Source of the DNA: Margaritifera margaritifera
Taxonomy: Eukaryota > Mollusca > Bivalvia > Unionida > Margaritiferidae
Assembly (NCBI GenBank): GCA_029931535.1
Contig: JAQPZY010001688.1
Span: 2,783,001 to 2,847,000 of the forward strand
Direction: 5' to 3'
DNA: 64,000 bases
Positions 41,601-53,681 of this stretch are shown here, in pieces. A model generated the notes under the pieces. That model saw only the letters and a program-made list of their open reading frames with translations. It was not told where the DNA came from and did no database searches. Positions within the stretch are counted from its first letter, which is position 1. Every line of letters starts with the position of its first letter. Made by a program: the position numbers and the translations under genes.

Positions 41601-44600
41601 ATTCTAATTCATATACTATTACATCTGTTGATATAGACTTAAACTGAGGGTGCATTGTTCCTAGCTAGCTCATGGATTTCCTATACATGTAGTGTGACAC
41701 TTCAAACAGAATAATTCACTCCTGGTATTTTTAGACCAGGTACTTTCCATGTTTAATTTGTATTTTTTATGTTTTGTATGAGTATACGGCAATAGCTGCA
41801 TTGGTTTGAAAATATGAGAGAAATAATCTGCACCTGAAAATTACATGCTATGATAATGCAGACCTTGAGTGCCATTAATTTTGCCTTCATTATTGTCGAG
41901 TCTACATTAGTGGGAAGAGAGACATAGTAGTCACTTTCTGGCACTAGCTTTATTGTTGTCAACAGTTTGTGAAGATTTTGGTAACAGTTTTTCATTTCAA
42001 TATATTTTCTAAACCCCTTGATGGATTTTCTTCATACTTTGGATGAATCATTATGAAACTAAGAAAAATCTTTTTTTGATGCGCATGCTTGCCCCATTGG
42101 CCTTGGGGTCAGGTCACAGTCATAGAAAAATTAGTTTGAAAAATTTGGTTAATGTTTTTCCATTGGCTTGTATTTCCTAAACCCCATGACAGATTTTCTT
42201 CATAATTGGGATGATTCATTATTAGGCCAAGACAATTCATCATGCAACAAGCTTGCTAGCCCCTTTGAAAATTTGTCTTAAGGTTTTGGTTAAAGAGAAT
42301 TTGTTAGCTCATATTTCCTAAACTCCTTGATGGATTTTGTTGGGGGCATGAATTATTATCAACAATTCATTCTGTGACATGCTTCCTCGACATTGTGAAC
42401 TTGGTCAAGGTCACACATTTTACAGCAATGCTTTGATCATCAGCATGTAGGCACTGGCCTTCCTGTCTTGGAAAGCTAGAGAAAACATGATCATTTTACC
42501 TTGGATATCAAGGATATAGGGCCCAAGATTTGGGGATCATATGATCAATACAGGGATTGAGTATTCATTTGGCTGACTTGAAATTTTCCAGTGGTCAAAG
42601 TGATTTTTTCAATTGCTGTCAGGGCTGACCAGAGTTTCTCTGTAATGAAAAGGATGTTCTGTATAGAATATTGCAGATTTTGTTAGCTAAAGTTCATATT
42701 TCCTAATGGAAGTTTGTTTTCCTTTTGGTTTGCTCCGGCTCGTACAAGTGCTTCTCTCCCTCTTGAGTATTAATAAATGTTTTCTAGATGGAGAACCGAT
42801 TGCTCTCAATTTGTAAAGAAGTAAGAAAAGTGGGAGTTGGTGGCGTTTTATTGCAGACTGCTATAAGAAAAAATTGACCAAAAAAATGTGGAGGGGGAAT
42901 AACCCATGGCCTTCTTTTTTTTACCCAAAATTATGTGATTTAACTTTGGTTGTACATGTAAATAAAAACTTGATGTAATTTTATGTCTAATAAACTGTTG
43001 TCACTTTTATTTACCAGAATACTGCCATAATGAATTGAAAAGAGAAATTTATGATTTGATGTCACATTGATCATGCATTAAAATTGACATACTGGTATTG
43101 CCAGACTAGACCAAGTAGTATGACCAGTTGTATCACACTTTATGTTTACACTTGGGGAGTTGGTATTTGAAGATTATTATAGACCCGCTTGATTGTAGAA
43201 AGTAATCCTACTATGATGATGATTCAATTTTATTTTCACTCATGATTTGAACTTTCATCCAAGGATTTCCTGATTTCACCCTCCCTCCTTTTTAGCCAAC
43301 TTTGTAACTTCGGGTAATGAGCCCTGGTTCTTACGTTCTGTGGAGAACCATGGGTTGTTAACCTATCTATGCACAATCAAGAACCAAAGGTAGATTCCAG
43401 GACCATAGGAGTGTAGAGCATTACTGGATGTCCAGACTTTTATTTTTACTGTTTAGAAACACTGCTTGATAAATACAATGACATGTCTAATAAAAATGAT
43501 GATGATAAGTAGATCAACTCTATTTTCTTACCTGTAAACGGTGAAACATACAATACTTATTACTTATCGCTTTTCTGGCAGCAACGTCTTCCTCATTAGG
43601 CATTAAATACGATTTTAAAGCTTTTAAAAGTTGTGTGCATAAATATATATTAGCATATTTGCATATTTTACGCAGAAAAGGAGACAAAAAAATGCACAGA
43701 ATAATTATGCAAAACAATATGATTTAAAGCATTTAGTCCAAAGTTGTCAGCATATTGATCCTGATGTAAGCACAAACCATGTTTTTTGATGGCATGTTTG
43801 ATCAGTATAAATTATGCTATCAGTACAAATGTCCAGATGTTCTGTGTACATTTGAAATGGTAGTACTTGATCACTATGAAGATGCTCACACTTATAGAGT
43901 CATATAATCGAATGCACCATTAATCAGTCTTGGTACTAAGTCATTTAATACATTCAAATAGGTATGGATGTATCTTGATGATTAAGACTTGGCCAGGTAT
44001 TGCAAGTTTGTTTTGTGGTGTTGACAAAATACCATTTTCTTTGTGTTTATATAATTTTTCTGAAAAATATGAATCGTTTGATCACTATGTATTTTACTTG
44101 GAATGACTCCTAATCCTAATGAAAAGTGATGTAACTTGTATCTCACCTTGGAGATTAACTTTTTTCATCGGAGATAGCTTTAATTTGAAGTCTTTGAATA
44201 AAAATTAACATATTCATCCTATTAAAAGGGAAAAATCAAGAAAATCAGTTTTAAAATAATATAAAATACGGTACAATGCAATAAAAGATTGAAGGTATTA
44301 AGCTATACCTGTCGTGCTGGCACAAAAGGAGACCGTAATCGTGTCCTTGGGTCTTTTTCCTGGGAGCAATCTTTACCCTTGACAATATATGTGGACTTAG
44401 TTATGTCATGAAAGAAATGTTCTTTTTCATCCATGTTGAAAATGTTCTTGTGTTCGTATCCTTCACACAAGCCAGGCAGTATAGCTTTACAGTTTCAGTT
44501 GTACACGTATCTACATCACTTCTTTCTCCACTCATGGATTTGAACATGATGCATCTCTTAAGTAAAGACTCCAACCATCCATTAGAAGTTTTGAAAGATT

Positions 44601-47600
44601 CTCTGGTTATTCCTAAGTCTCTAGCAAATTTCAGTGCATTTCCCAGCAGTTTGACTCCATTTTCCATGAAACCCTTGTTTTACTATTCTTTTCTAATGTC
44701 TCTTGCAGTATATGCCCTGCCTAAGACTGTGTTCTGTGCAACTCTTGTTTTACTATTCTCGTTTCCTAATGTTTCTTGTAGTGTATGCCCTGCCCAAGAC
44801 TCATTGTTCTGTGGAACCATTGTTTTAATGTTCTTCTGTCATGTTTCTTGCAGTGTATGCCCTGCCCAAGCTGTATGCCAAGCTGTTGTACTGCGTGTCC
44901 TGCGCCATTCACTCAAAGGTGGTTAGGAACAGGTCGAAGGAAGCTCGAAAGGACAGAACACCTCCCATCCGCTTTAGGCCCATAAGGGTTAGTACATTTT
45001 TGCAAATAAAGAACAGTTGGTCAGCCTGCATCAGTCAGTTCTGCTTGAAACCAGAACTTTTCTTCAGCAATCAAGAAAGTGTGATCTTATTTAGTGTGCT
45101 GTTAAATGAGGATTCAGGACTTTAAATTGATAATAGCTAGCTAGCACTTTGCTACTTACAATTCTGCTACTGCTAGCTGCATAAAATAAGCAGTTTCTTG
45201 CTAGTGATATTTTGGAAGTGTGTTAAAATTTTTATTTAAACTATGAAATGTGCTAGTGGACATTGAAAATAGTCCGATTTTTCGCTAATTGAAAATATTA
45301 CAACTATCAGAATGCTGTTAGTACTCCAAGAAGTTAATTTTAAGCCTGAGGATGAGTAGGTGACAGAAGATTTCAGGTCCTGGGTGTTGGTGTGTGTGTA
45401 AGAGCATGTAGGGTTTGCCTTTTGATTGACCGTTTTGAATTTTGAGAACAAATACTGATCTGGAAAAACAACAATGCCTTTTTGCAAATTATTTTGGTGA
45501 AACACATGTGGAGGATCCAGTACGAAACAGAATGTATGAAAACACTGAGATGAGTTGTGGTGAAAAGTACTCCCAGCTGGTGAACAAATTTTCGACGTGG
45601 CAAAATCATGTTTATAGCAATCGCAGGCCTACCACAGAGCATGCATGTTAGAAGTAGAAAAGAAAACCAGGTCCTCACTAAGGTGTGTGATCGAGGCAAA
45701 AAGAGCCCGTCATTTCATGCACTCACACACCAGCTCCTTTTCAGGCTGTTGAATGCTTTTGTATGGATTACAGTATGATCTATTGTCTTTCTTCTGTTTT
45801 ATGGCCAGTGTAAAACTGTAAACATAGCATTTTGTGCTTTTTGATCAACTTGTGTCAACTGAATTATTATTTATGCCTGCAATTATGTTCAACAAAAATC
45901 CTGTAAAAAATTTACACATGAAGATTTAAAAAGTGATTTAAATTCAAGGCATTTTGCAGTCGATTCATGAGCAAATTATTACTCTGTGGAGGTTTATAGG
46001 CCAATTGCTAGTAAAGGTAGACAAGTTAATTTTTTATTTCATATTTCATCCTGTAAAAGTATGAAGAAAGGACTGAAACCATAATGTTTTCAGTCTTAAG
46101 CCATTATTGAGGTTACCGTTTTTTGTAATAACACAGTAATTGAAGTTATTTTCATTATGTTTTGCGAGTATTTCTTTTTTATTTTTTATATTGATTCAAA
46201 TTAAAATTGCTTTTTAAGCGACTGTTGTAAACATAATATATTTTGACCACTATACATCCACTTCTCTCAATTTTCACTCCACTTTGGGAAAGATAAGTCA
46301 CTTTACCCAATTTTCCCAGCACTTTGCCCTATTCAAGTGGGATGAAAAAGTCACTTTACCCCAAAATTCAAGTCCAGTTGAGAGTTTTTATAATTTCCAT
46401 TGCTTCTGTCCCAAGTTAAAGAATAATATCTGTATCTATCTAATCAATAAAATACAAGTTGTAGCTAACTTATCTCTTAACTAGCTGGTGTGTTGCATTA
46501 TATACTGTAATGGTAAAATTTTTACAAGTGTCTCATAAATCACCATGTTAGTAAATGCCCTTGCAAGTATAATAATTTTTCATCCAAATAATAACTAGTA
46601 ATGTTGTAAAGAATACAGACATTCCTGTGAAATTGATTATGACTCCTGTGAAATTGATTGTCTAGTTTTTATATGCCCTCCATGTTGGTATGATGTTGGT
46701 CATTTGTCTATTCCCCATTTTGTTTCTACATAATAACTGGAGTTGCCAGACATTGTCAAGAAGCTCTCATTTGGGACAAGGAAGAGACCTATCGATTTCA
46801 GACTCCAAAGGTCTAAAGTCGGGTCACATGGACTGAAAGAAAGAAAACTCTTTCTGCACAATAATTTATATACCAGATACCTTTACCAAACTTTGTAAAT
46901 GGCTTGCATTCAAGGTAGGACAACTATTAATTTTTGGAGTTGAAATATCCAGGTCAAAGTGATGCTATGAAGAATTTTTTTTCCTGCACAATATCTTGAG
47001 TTTTGAATTGCCTACTTTGACCAAAGTACTTTGCATTTGGGACAAGGAAGACACCTTTTTGGGACCAACAGGTCGAAGGTCAAGGTCACTTGGATAAAAA
47101 AAAAAGGAAACATGTCCACGAAACTACTTAAACATGCTTTGAACTTTGTAGATGACTTGCATCTGAGACAGGGAAGACACTAATTGATTTTGGGATTAAA
47201 AGCGTAAAGGTCAAGGTAAGAGTGACTACAAGAAGGAAAACAATTTCCACTAAATAACGTCGAGTCCTATGCCAGAAACCATGAAAAAGCTTTGTGCATA
47301 ATTTGCATTTAAGACTAGGAAGTCATCTGTCAATTTTGTGATTTATAGTTCAAAGGTCAAGGTTACTCAGACTGAAATAAAGAACAATGGTTTCAACAAA
47401 ATTACTTGAGTTCTGTGTCTTTCACCTTGATCAGATTTTGTGGCTGGCTTTCATTCAAATCAGTGAAGATGCCTGAAGAGGTCAAGTGTCCTATCAATGA
47501 AAGGGGGTTTTAAAAGAAGTGTAATAATACTGTTTACCATATGACAGATGTATGATGTACCATTTTACTGTACTCTTGTCGAGTTCTGGGTTTGCATTTT

Positions 47601-48827
47601 TCATAAAATAGTCTGTTGCTGTATTAATATTTCAAGTATGGTTAAACCCATCATGCAAAGAATGGATTTTTACCTTTGGATGTTATAAAAATGGATCAAT
47701 AAAAGAGACTTTTGATATGCATTAGATGGCTTACTCTTTAATGCCAGCTCCATAAAAGTGGAGTTGATAGGTAATCAACTGTTTTAGATCATACCTCTCA
47801 ACATTGTTTTATGAATGAGGAAAAAAAAAACTAGTTCTCTTTGTATGCTGTATGTTTGGATGTAACAGCAATTGCTGTATTTATTGATTTTCTTTGATAC
47901 ATGTTTTTACCACCAAATTGAATTCTCTGCCTTACATTTCAACAACTTCATTATTACTACAATTTTGTTATGTCTGTTCGAGAAATAAATGTAATGGGGA
48001 GGGGATGGTTGGAGTTGAAAGTTACTTTTCAAAGACCACACACCCATCATACTTTAATTGTTCTGGTATCTTTAAAAACAGTTCGGAATAACCCTCCTTC
48101 CCCTACTTCCAACCTACCACCACGGTCCTTGGGAATAACTGTCAGCAGAATATATGCGCATGTTTGGGTCATACAAGTAGACTCGTAAATGAAATAAATT
48201 CATTCCCACAAGCAGACCCATCAATGAAATAAATTAATTCCTGCAAGCATCAATGAAATAAATTAATTCCTACAAGCATCAATGAAATAAATTAATTCCT
48301 ACAAGCATCAATGAAATAAATTCATTCCTACAAGCATCAATAAAATAAATTCATTCCCACAAGCAGACCCATCAATGAAATAAATTAATTCCTACAAGCA
48401 TCAATGAAATAAATTAATTCCTACAAGCATCAATGAAATAAATTAATTCCTACAAGCATCAATGAAATAAATTATTTCATACAAGCATCAATGAAATAAA
48501 TTAATTCATACAAGCATCAATGAAATAAATTAATTCATACAAGCATCAGAGTGCATGTTCAGTTGAGTTGAATGAATAAAACTTTATGTATCCATAGCAT
48601 GCTACAATATAACATTTTATCCAGTATGTTCACACTGTTGATCCCAAAACTGGTTGTATGCTACACTTATTTTCACTGGCAACAGTCTGTGACTGGTTTG
48701 TAACGCTTGATTATTGACCACAATCTGTTTGTCTCTCTCGTATGCTCAGTTTAAAATCTGCACATTTTTTTTTTCTTTACAGGAAGGTGCTCCTGCACGT
48801 CAGGGTGGTGCCATGGGACAGAGATAA
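23633..48827 (+). CDS. RPS26: Host ribosomal protein eS26 gene, four exons over 25 kb
   Basis: Exon 1 (ATG only, 23633-23635, probable), exon 2 29915-30092, exon 3 44854-44987, exon 4 48783-48827. Spliced length is 119 aa, against 115 in human. Diagnostic stretches: [34 protein letters not shown] and [20 protein letters not shown]. eS26 sits at the mRNA exit channel of the 40S subunit, and its CxxC pairs bind zinc. All junctions are GT..AG with consistent phase, and no stop interrupts the exons, so this is a functional gene and not a retrocopy. Putting only the ATG in exon 1 is also how the human gene is arranged. Introns are unusually long for a ribosomal protein gene (about 6.3, 14.8 and 3.8 kb) and full of repeats. 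Confidence 0.93.
23636..24829. other. RPS26 intron 1, first part
   Basis: No gene recognised. Short AT-rich ORFs on either strand lack family features. Confidence 0.5.
24860..25110 (+). pseudogene. Fossil PHD-finger fragment, transposon-type
   Basis: One frame reads [19 protein letters not shown] and later [15 protein letters not shown], a stop, then [13 protein letters not shown]. This is the Cys4-His-Cys3 pattern of a PHD finger (YCxC..MIxC..C..WFHxxCI), with the third-pair Cys codon now TGA. Similar PHD tails preceded by LPELLxKF-like words occur in invertebrate transposon ORFs as I recall. It lies in RPS26 intron 1. Confidence 0.55.
25111..27364. other. RPS26 intron 1, AT-rich part
   Basis: No supported gene. 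Two adjoining leftward ORFs (25282-25787) have hydrophobic stretches but no motif I recognise. Near 26770-26900 the words GGTACATTTTGG and TTTTGACT repeat loosely. Confidence 0.5.
27365..27570 (-). mobile_element. tRNA-derived SINE
   Basis: On the minus strand the head reads GGTGGCCAAGTGGCCTAAGG, with an A-box-like TGGCCAAGTGG, and 50-60 bases later GGGTTCAAGTC, a B box. This is the promoter layout of a tRNA gene. The sequence is not a foldable complete tRNA and runs on into an unrelated tail, so it is a SINE and not a tRNA gene. Confidence 0.65.
27571..29914. other. RPS26 intron 1, last part
   Basis: No gene recognised. Short ORFs at 28.6-29.3 kb lack coding character. Confidence 0.5.
29915..30092 (+). 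CDS. RPS26: RPS26 exon 2
   Basis: Acceptor ATTTCAG before 29915; donor GTTAGT after 30092. It encodes 59 codons from [10 protein letters not shown] to DISDASVYE plus the first base of a split Val codon. It contains the zinc-binding CTNCARC. Confidence 0.95.
30093..31217. other. RPS26 intron 2, first part, with one unassigned ORF
   Basis: A 149-codon ORF at 30582-31031 (+) is the longest here. It has no recognised motif, no good start context and no neighbours, so I do not call it a gene. Confidence 0.4.
31218..31700. repeat. Dispersed repeat, copy A
   Basis: ACATTAGTGGGAAG..GAGACATAG, later TTCCTAAACCCCTTGA and GGATTTTCTTCAT, recur at 41895-42060 in the same order, with further partial copies to about 42450. 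This is a dispersed host repeat family. Confidence 0.7.
31701..35329. other. RPS26 intron 2, non-coding with CAAGGTCA-type repeats
   Basis: The words TCAAGGTCAAGGTCA or close variants appear at about 34690, 34980 and 35130, amid loosely similar surrounding sequence. No gene. The same words recur at about 47075, 47210, 50700 and 50960. Confidence 0.55.
38085..38325. repeat. 35-bp minisatellite inside tandem array
   Basis: About seven copies of a unit with GGCTGCATAGCCAGCTCACT then TGCATTTGACTATC. A matching array occupies 39591-39830 in the next unit; the first two units have only a single copy of this region. Confidence 0.9.
39591..39830. repeat. 35-bp minisatellite, second array
   Basis: Same unit as at 38085-38325, again about seven copies, with scattered differences (TCTGC/CCAGC, CGGG/CAGG). 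Its presence in consecutive large units shows the minisatellite expanded before or together with duplication of the large unit. Confidence 0.9.
41895..42450. repeat. Dispersed repeat, copy B, with internal partial copies
   Basis: Matches copy A at 31218-31700. Words like CCTAAACCCC and GATTTTCTTCATA recur at about 42010, 42180 and 42310, so the family has internal near-repeats of roughly 130-170 bp. Confidence 0.65.
42451..44304. other. RPS26 intron 2, unannotated stretch
   Basis: No gene or clear repeat recognised. Confidence 0.5.
44305..44667 (-). pseudogene. Decayed pogo/Tigger-type transposase fragment
   Basis: The minus strand reads [28 protein letters not shown] and [12 protein letters not shown], the CENP-B/Tc5 helix-turn-helix end of pogo-family transposases. 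In another frame [13 protein letters not shown] follows, the DDE-domain start (relatives read IFNxDETGLFF), then TYIVKGKDC. Frameshifts and loss of the flanks show it is dead. It lies about 190 bp before RPS26 exon 3. Confidence 0.75.
44700..44872. repeat. Threefold repeat of RPS26 exon-3 acceptor
   Basis: Three copies, 73 and 72 bp apart, of a unit with a T-rich tract, (C/T)AG and TATGCCCTGCC(C/T)AAG, the first bases of exon 3. AG dinucleotides are at 44707, 44780 and 44852. Only the third is continuous with the rest of exon 3. Confidence 0.9.
44854..44987 (+). CDS. RPS26: RPS26 exon 3
   Basis: Acceptor TTTCTTGCAG before 44854; donor GTTAGT after 44987. It encodes [20 protein letters not shown] through RFRPIR. 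It completes the split Val codon with TG. The acceptor region is triplicated just upstream. Confidence 0.95.
44988..48206. other. RPS26 intron 3, mostly CAAGGTCA-type dispersed repeat
   Basis: From about 46660 to 47480 the sequence is a dispersed repeat with CAAGGTCAAGGTCA-like words and recurring TTGCATT..GACAAGGAAG. No gene recognised; the short ORFs elsewhere look random. Confidence 0.55.
48207..48545. repeat. 29-bp minisatellite close to RPS26 exon 4
   Basis: About eleven copies of ATCAATGAAATAAATTAATT followed by CCTACAAGC. Some carry an inserted AGACCC or a TTCATACAAG variant. It ends about 240 bp before the exon 4 acceptor. Confidence 0.92.
48783..48827 (+). CDS. RPS26: RPS26 exon 4 with stop
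   Basis: Acceptor TTTTCTTTACAG before 48783. It encodes [14 protein letters not shown] and the TAA stop. AATAAA is at 48858-48863, about 30 bp downstream, giving a short 3' UTR. Confidence 0.9.
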   Translation, partial: EGAPARQGGAMGQR

Positions 48828-48857
48828 ACTTCCTGTGACATGCCATGTACAAAAAAT

Positions 48858-48863
48858 AATAAA
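48858..48863 (+). terminator. AATAAA signal of RPS26
   Basis: AATAAA 31 bp after the TAA stop of RPS26 exon 4. Confidence 0.7.
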
Positions 48864-51140
48864 AAGCCCTGATTTGGGACTTGCAATTATTTCATTTGTA
48901 TTGCTTTGCCTGATGGAAGTGGAGTGCAAGGTGTTGCTGTTTTTAGCTTGCCTGGCAGTTTGCCTTACAGTTAGCTGGGCTTATGGTATGGTCATTGAGT
49001 TGAGCATGCATCATCTGTCCATGAACATTTGCTATTTTCACCTTCTCCATTACTACTGATGCAATTTAAAACATTCGGCAGGGAGCATCCTAGAAATGAT
49101 GTCCTTTAAAACTTGTACCCAATAAAAGCTGTGGATCTGCCATCCAATATGGCTGTTGCAAGTAACAAGAAGGAAAACCTTTTAACAACTTTGTCTTAAA
49201 AACCAGTCAACAGAAATGACAAAAAAATGAAATTGATCCACAATCTGGTTGCTGTTACTTCAAGTAATAAACATTCAAAAGACTTTAAAAAAACTGATCT
49301 GCACAAAATTGGATGGAATTGGACAGAAGCATCCTTACATGAAGAGCTTTATGTTTGTACAGATGATGATCTGCCATCCAATATGGCAGCAAATACTGAA
49401 AAATAGAGAAGCCTTTAAACAACTTTGCGACCCCCTGCTTCCAGAACTCCCCCCACTCCACTCAACAGAAATTTATAAAATTTTACTGACAGCTTCCTAG
49501 CTTGAAGACCTTTTGTGTTTATACCAAAAGTTGTTGTTAAAATTGCAAAACCTTTAAATGACTTTTTCCCCAAAAATCCCAAGACATAATAACCAGATTT
49601 AATATAAAGCATCTCTGTGTGAAGGCCCTGATTTTATATGCTAAAAATATTGATCTTTATCAAATATGACTGCAGATATTAAAAAGATAAAAAAATTCAA
49701 AAACAATTTTTTCATAGTCTACAGAATCTGGAGAAATTTAGAGTACACAAGTACTCGAGTCCGTGATTTGCACAAGATTGTAAACACTCAACATTCACAT
49801 CATCAGATTGATTACATATTTCCTGTAAACATTAATTCCAGTTGGGGGTTGAACAAGTTGGAATACAAAAACATTTAGTCTTTATTTAGCACAAGTTTTG
49901 GTTCTTCATGGACTTATGATGGGCATCCAGATAAATCACTAAATAATAAATGTACAAGTGCCCTTTCATATATACAATTGGGGCATATTTAGTTCCTTTC
50001 ATGCATAGCTAGTACCTCTTGTTCAGTTCATAATATTGCAAAATTTGTGATGTTTATACTTTTTGGGACAGCAGTTTCTTTGAATAAAAATGAATTTTGG
50101 GTGGATATCTTAATTTGAATGGGTTGGCAGAAGTAATTTATCGCCTGATTTTGCCATGTTGGAACTAGCTTCAGTGGACTTGGGCTTCAAACATGATTGT
50201 GGTGACAAATGAATATTTTGTCAAGATATCTGGGATACCATCAGAATAACCATTTATGGGTTGAATCACGTTCTTGTATTTAAAAAAAAGTACCTGTTGG
50301 AAGAAAAATATCCATTTGCAATGGACATCTTGCCTCTTTTAAAATTTTAGGCCAGTTTTAATATCAGAGATACAGTGCATGGTTTTATTAACTCTACTGG
50401 TCATAAACCAGATGAGCTTATGGAATGGCTTATGGTCTGTCCTTAGCAGTTGAAAAGAATCTTTTCACGTGACGGAGTGTCAGTCCCTTTAAGAGACTCT
50501 TGTTATAGCATTCTGAAGTTTTTGCATTTAATTTCTCTTTGAAAATGTAACTTGTTCAATCAGTAAACTTACTGCATTCATCTTGAGTAGTTAAATTCAA
50601 AGCTAGAAAAAATAGTTCTGCTTTGTATACCTTGACTAAAATTTTGCCAGTTGGTTGCCTTAAAGGATACAAATCGACTAATAATAATGGCATCCCAAGG
50701 TCAAGGTCACAGTGACCCAAGTAAATTAGTTTCAGCACATTACCTTTAGCTCTACCAACATATACACCAAAACTTAAAACTAGCTTTCCACTGATGATAC
50801 AAAGAAGCTTGTTATTTTGGGTTCCAAAGGTCAAGGTTACTGTGACTGTCCAAAGTAAAATTTTTCTGGTGTAAGAACTTTAGTTTTGCTGAACTTACCA
50901 TTGTAGCTATGTTGCCTTTATGATATGAAGTCTGTGATATGGAAATCCACATTTCAAGGGTCAAGGTCACTGTTACACTAAATATACTTGGGCAAACAAA
51001 GTATAATTTTTTTTCTTCATATTTTATAAATGTATCTGAAATCTTCAACATGTGTGAGTAGTACAATGGTTCATGATTGCCTGCCACTGGGGACTACTAT
51101 ATAATGAGGGCTTTGCCTTTGAACCTATATAAGTTGGAAG
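48864..51140. other. Intergenic, CAAGGTCA-type repeats, no gene
   Basis: Paired similar segments near 49080-49500 (GATCTGCCATCCAATATGGC occurs twice, at about 49134 and 49368). CAAGGTCAAGGTCA-like words at about 50700 and 50960. No coding feature supported. Confidence 0.55.
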
Positions 51141-52983
51141 AAAGTGCATGGTAATCAACCATCTTGTAACCAGTTTTTGCTACATTGAATATTGTAAATT
51201 TTCTCTGGCTAATAAATTAAAACTAAAATTTGATAGTTGCAAAAGGGGGAAGAAAATGAAAGAGATGGGGGAAAATGGAGAACGAAGTTCAAAAGATATC
51301 AGCAGTTCGCATATTAACTCGAGTGATCATGTATATTTAATTGATCATGAAAATGGGTTAAATGAAAGTTTGGTAGGACAATAAAATGTGTCGTTGACAA
51401 GCATTGCAAAAAGAAAGTACGTAATATGAGAAAGAATTCTAAGGACACATAAATGGAAATTGCAAATTACAAGGATTAATACATGCAACATGGATAAAGA
51501 AGCTATTAAAAAGGACTTGTGCAAACAAAAGGAAAATGAGCAAACAAAGGAGAGTGTGTTATAGTTTCTGATTTAGTTCATGTATGAAAATTTGTGAGAA
51601 ATAATGGGGCTTGACATTTACAAAATTAACAGGCAGTGCACCATATTGTTTTGCAACTCTGTTTACAAATCTACACTGTAAACAACTATAGTATTTCACA
51701 TAAAACTGCTAAACATTTTGAGAACTGACTATTGGTCAACACGGCAAAGCGTGATATGAAATTCTAGCAGAATCAATTGATCAGTATGGATGTCTCTTAG
51801 GATAGGTGGTCTTGTGACAGGTCATAACACTAATAAATGTGTGCACTGAGAATATGGTCTCGAGGTGATGTAATAGCAGTGGTCTTTAAAAGCTTACTTT
51901 ACAGTATACAAATTTTGTGTCTTTTTTAAAATACAAACATGTTTGAATGTGTAAACAAGCATTTAATTAGAATAATGACGATGGAGATCTAACATAATTT
52001 AACATAATCTATAATAACTTTAATTCTAATTTTTAAAAAAAGATCTGTATTCCTTGTATATAACAAAATTTGCTGGGTTCTAGTTGCACCTGAATTGGCT
52101 AGTGATGAGAAACACCAAACTGGCAGTAAGAAATTGACTGGAGTTGCTTGGGAGTTTGAGATAAGAAATTCAAATGAATTTTACAAGATGATTACTATAG
52201 ATGAGGAAAAAGGTTGAATATACCAGTACTTTTTTACAGGACAGAAATGGTTTGATGAGAAGGATTAGCATGATTGAATACAAATATCAGATCTTGTATG
52301 ATTTATATTTTAGGTTCTCAAGTTCAAACAGAACTTCAATTACACAGTCCATTTCCACTGTTCAAGACACTATTAAAGGTTTTGAAAATACTATTTTGGG
52401 TGAAGATTGCTATGATGTAGATGAAAACATCACAATAAAATTATAGAAATATATCTCGGATTCAAAAGTTAGACTCAAATGTACTGTAGGTGGTGATGGG
52501 ATATTTTTATTACTGAGCGATATGGTGATAGAAACAGGTAGCATTGTTGGTTACATTGAAACGTCTGATGGATTTAAACTAGGACTGAACACTTGTGCAT
52601 ATCGATGTAGTAAAACATGATTTCAGCATATGATGAGCAGTCTAAAAGAATTTGTCAAAAGATGGATGATGGAATAGAAGAAAAGAATGTGGGTTAGAAC
52701 TATGCAGGCAAGAAGGACAACATTGGTGATAGTCTTGTAGTCCTAACTGCACATGATTTAAAAGACAAAGATCATGAAAAAAATCCATGTATAATCATGA
52801 TGGTTGAAGGAGCTGGGTTAATTTACGTTTTGAAATGGGTTATTAATTTTTTTTTGCTTCCATGTTGCTGTATGTGTACTTCTCGTGAAAGCTGCAAATA
52901 ACGGGACAACTAATGTTAGAATAAGTTAAATGACCCGATTAGCCACGAAAGAAACCCTCTGTCCAGCTATTATCAAAAACAAG
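51141..52983. other. Intergenic with decayed coding-like patches
   Basis: Short charged ORFs at 51148-51384 and 52201-52446 (the latter with SITQSISTVQDTIKGFENTI) look like remnants, but I cannot assign them. Confidence 0.4.
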
Positions 52984-53681
52984 TTAATTACATTGCCAAT
53001 AATACCAGGCAATGCTGCTACTGCCATTTTGGATGGCTTGAACAAATAGTTGGCAGTATTTTAATTGCGTGCACAAAAGAATCTGTGCTACCTTTTCCAC
53101 CACCACGTCCGCCAACGTGTTCCTCCACCACCTCCTGTCTAACCTTTTACCAAATTTGCTGTGGATGGAGCAAGAGTTGGCTCTAATCATATAGCTGTAA
53201 TAATTGTGGCAATTGTCACAACTTTCTCTTTTAAAATGTTCACCTAATGATAAATTGTTCTCTAATTTCTGAATTATTTTTAAAATTTGTTTTTTAAAGT
53301 TCTGTTTAAGATCTGTTAAATACCCAACTACCTGCACTCTTTTACTTGAAACACTTTTCAAAAATTCTTTCAATATACATTTTTTGGTTGCATCTGTTGC
53401 TTTGCTGATGTCTTTCTTTATGTCCTCTGCCTGTCTCTCATGCAATTCAGCATCTGATTTCATGTTTTATCACTGATTCAGCAAATGTTACAGCATCTGC
53501 ATAACATCGTTATTTTCTTTCTTCTCAAAATAATCCTCACTCTGTAGGTGGAAGTTTTCCACTTTTGAATTCTATTGTGGTAATCAAATATTATAGTCTC
53601 TGCTTCTCTTACTCTGTGGTCAAATGGTTCATTTGTGTTGATTCTTTGCATTTGCATTTCCTCGGAAACTACTATTTGCAA
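52984..53681 (-). pseudogene. Decayed leftward ORF pair, unknown
   Basis: Two leftward ORFs, 53478-53681 and 52984-53463, separated by about 15 bases. The larger has Lys-rich helical segments (DIKKDISKATDATKKCILK, LTDLKQNFKKQILKIIQKL) and a Cys/His patch (CDNCHNYYS). Composition is protein-like rather than random AT sequence. No family recognised; possibly a remnant of a mobile element. Confidence 0.35.
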
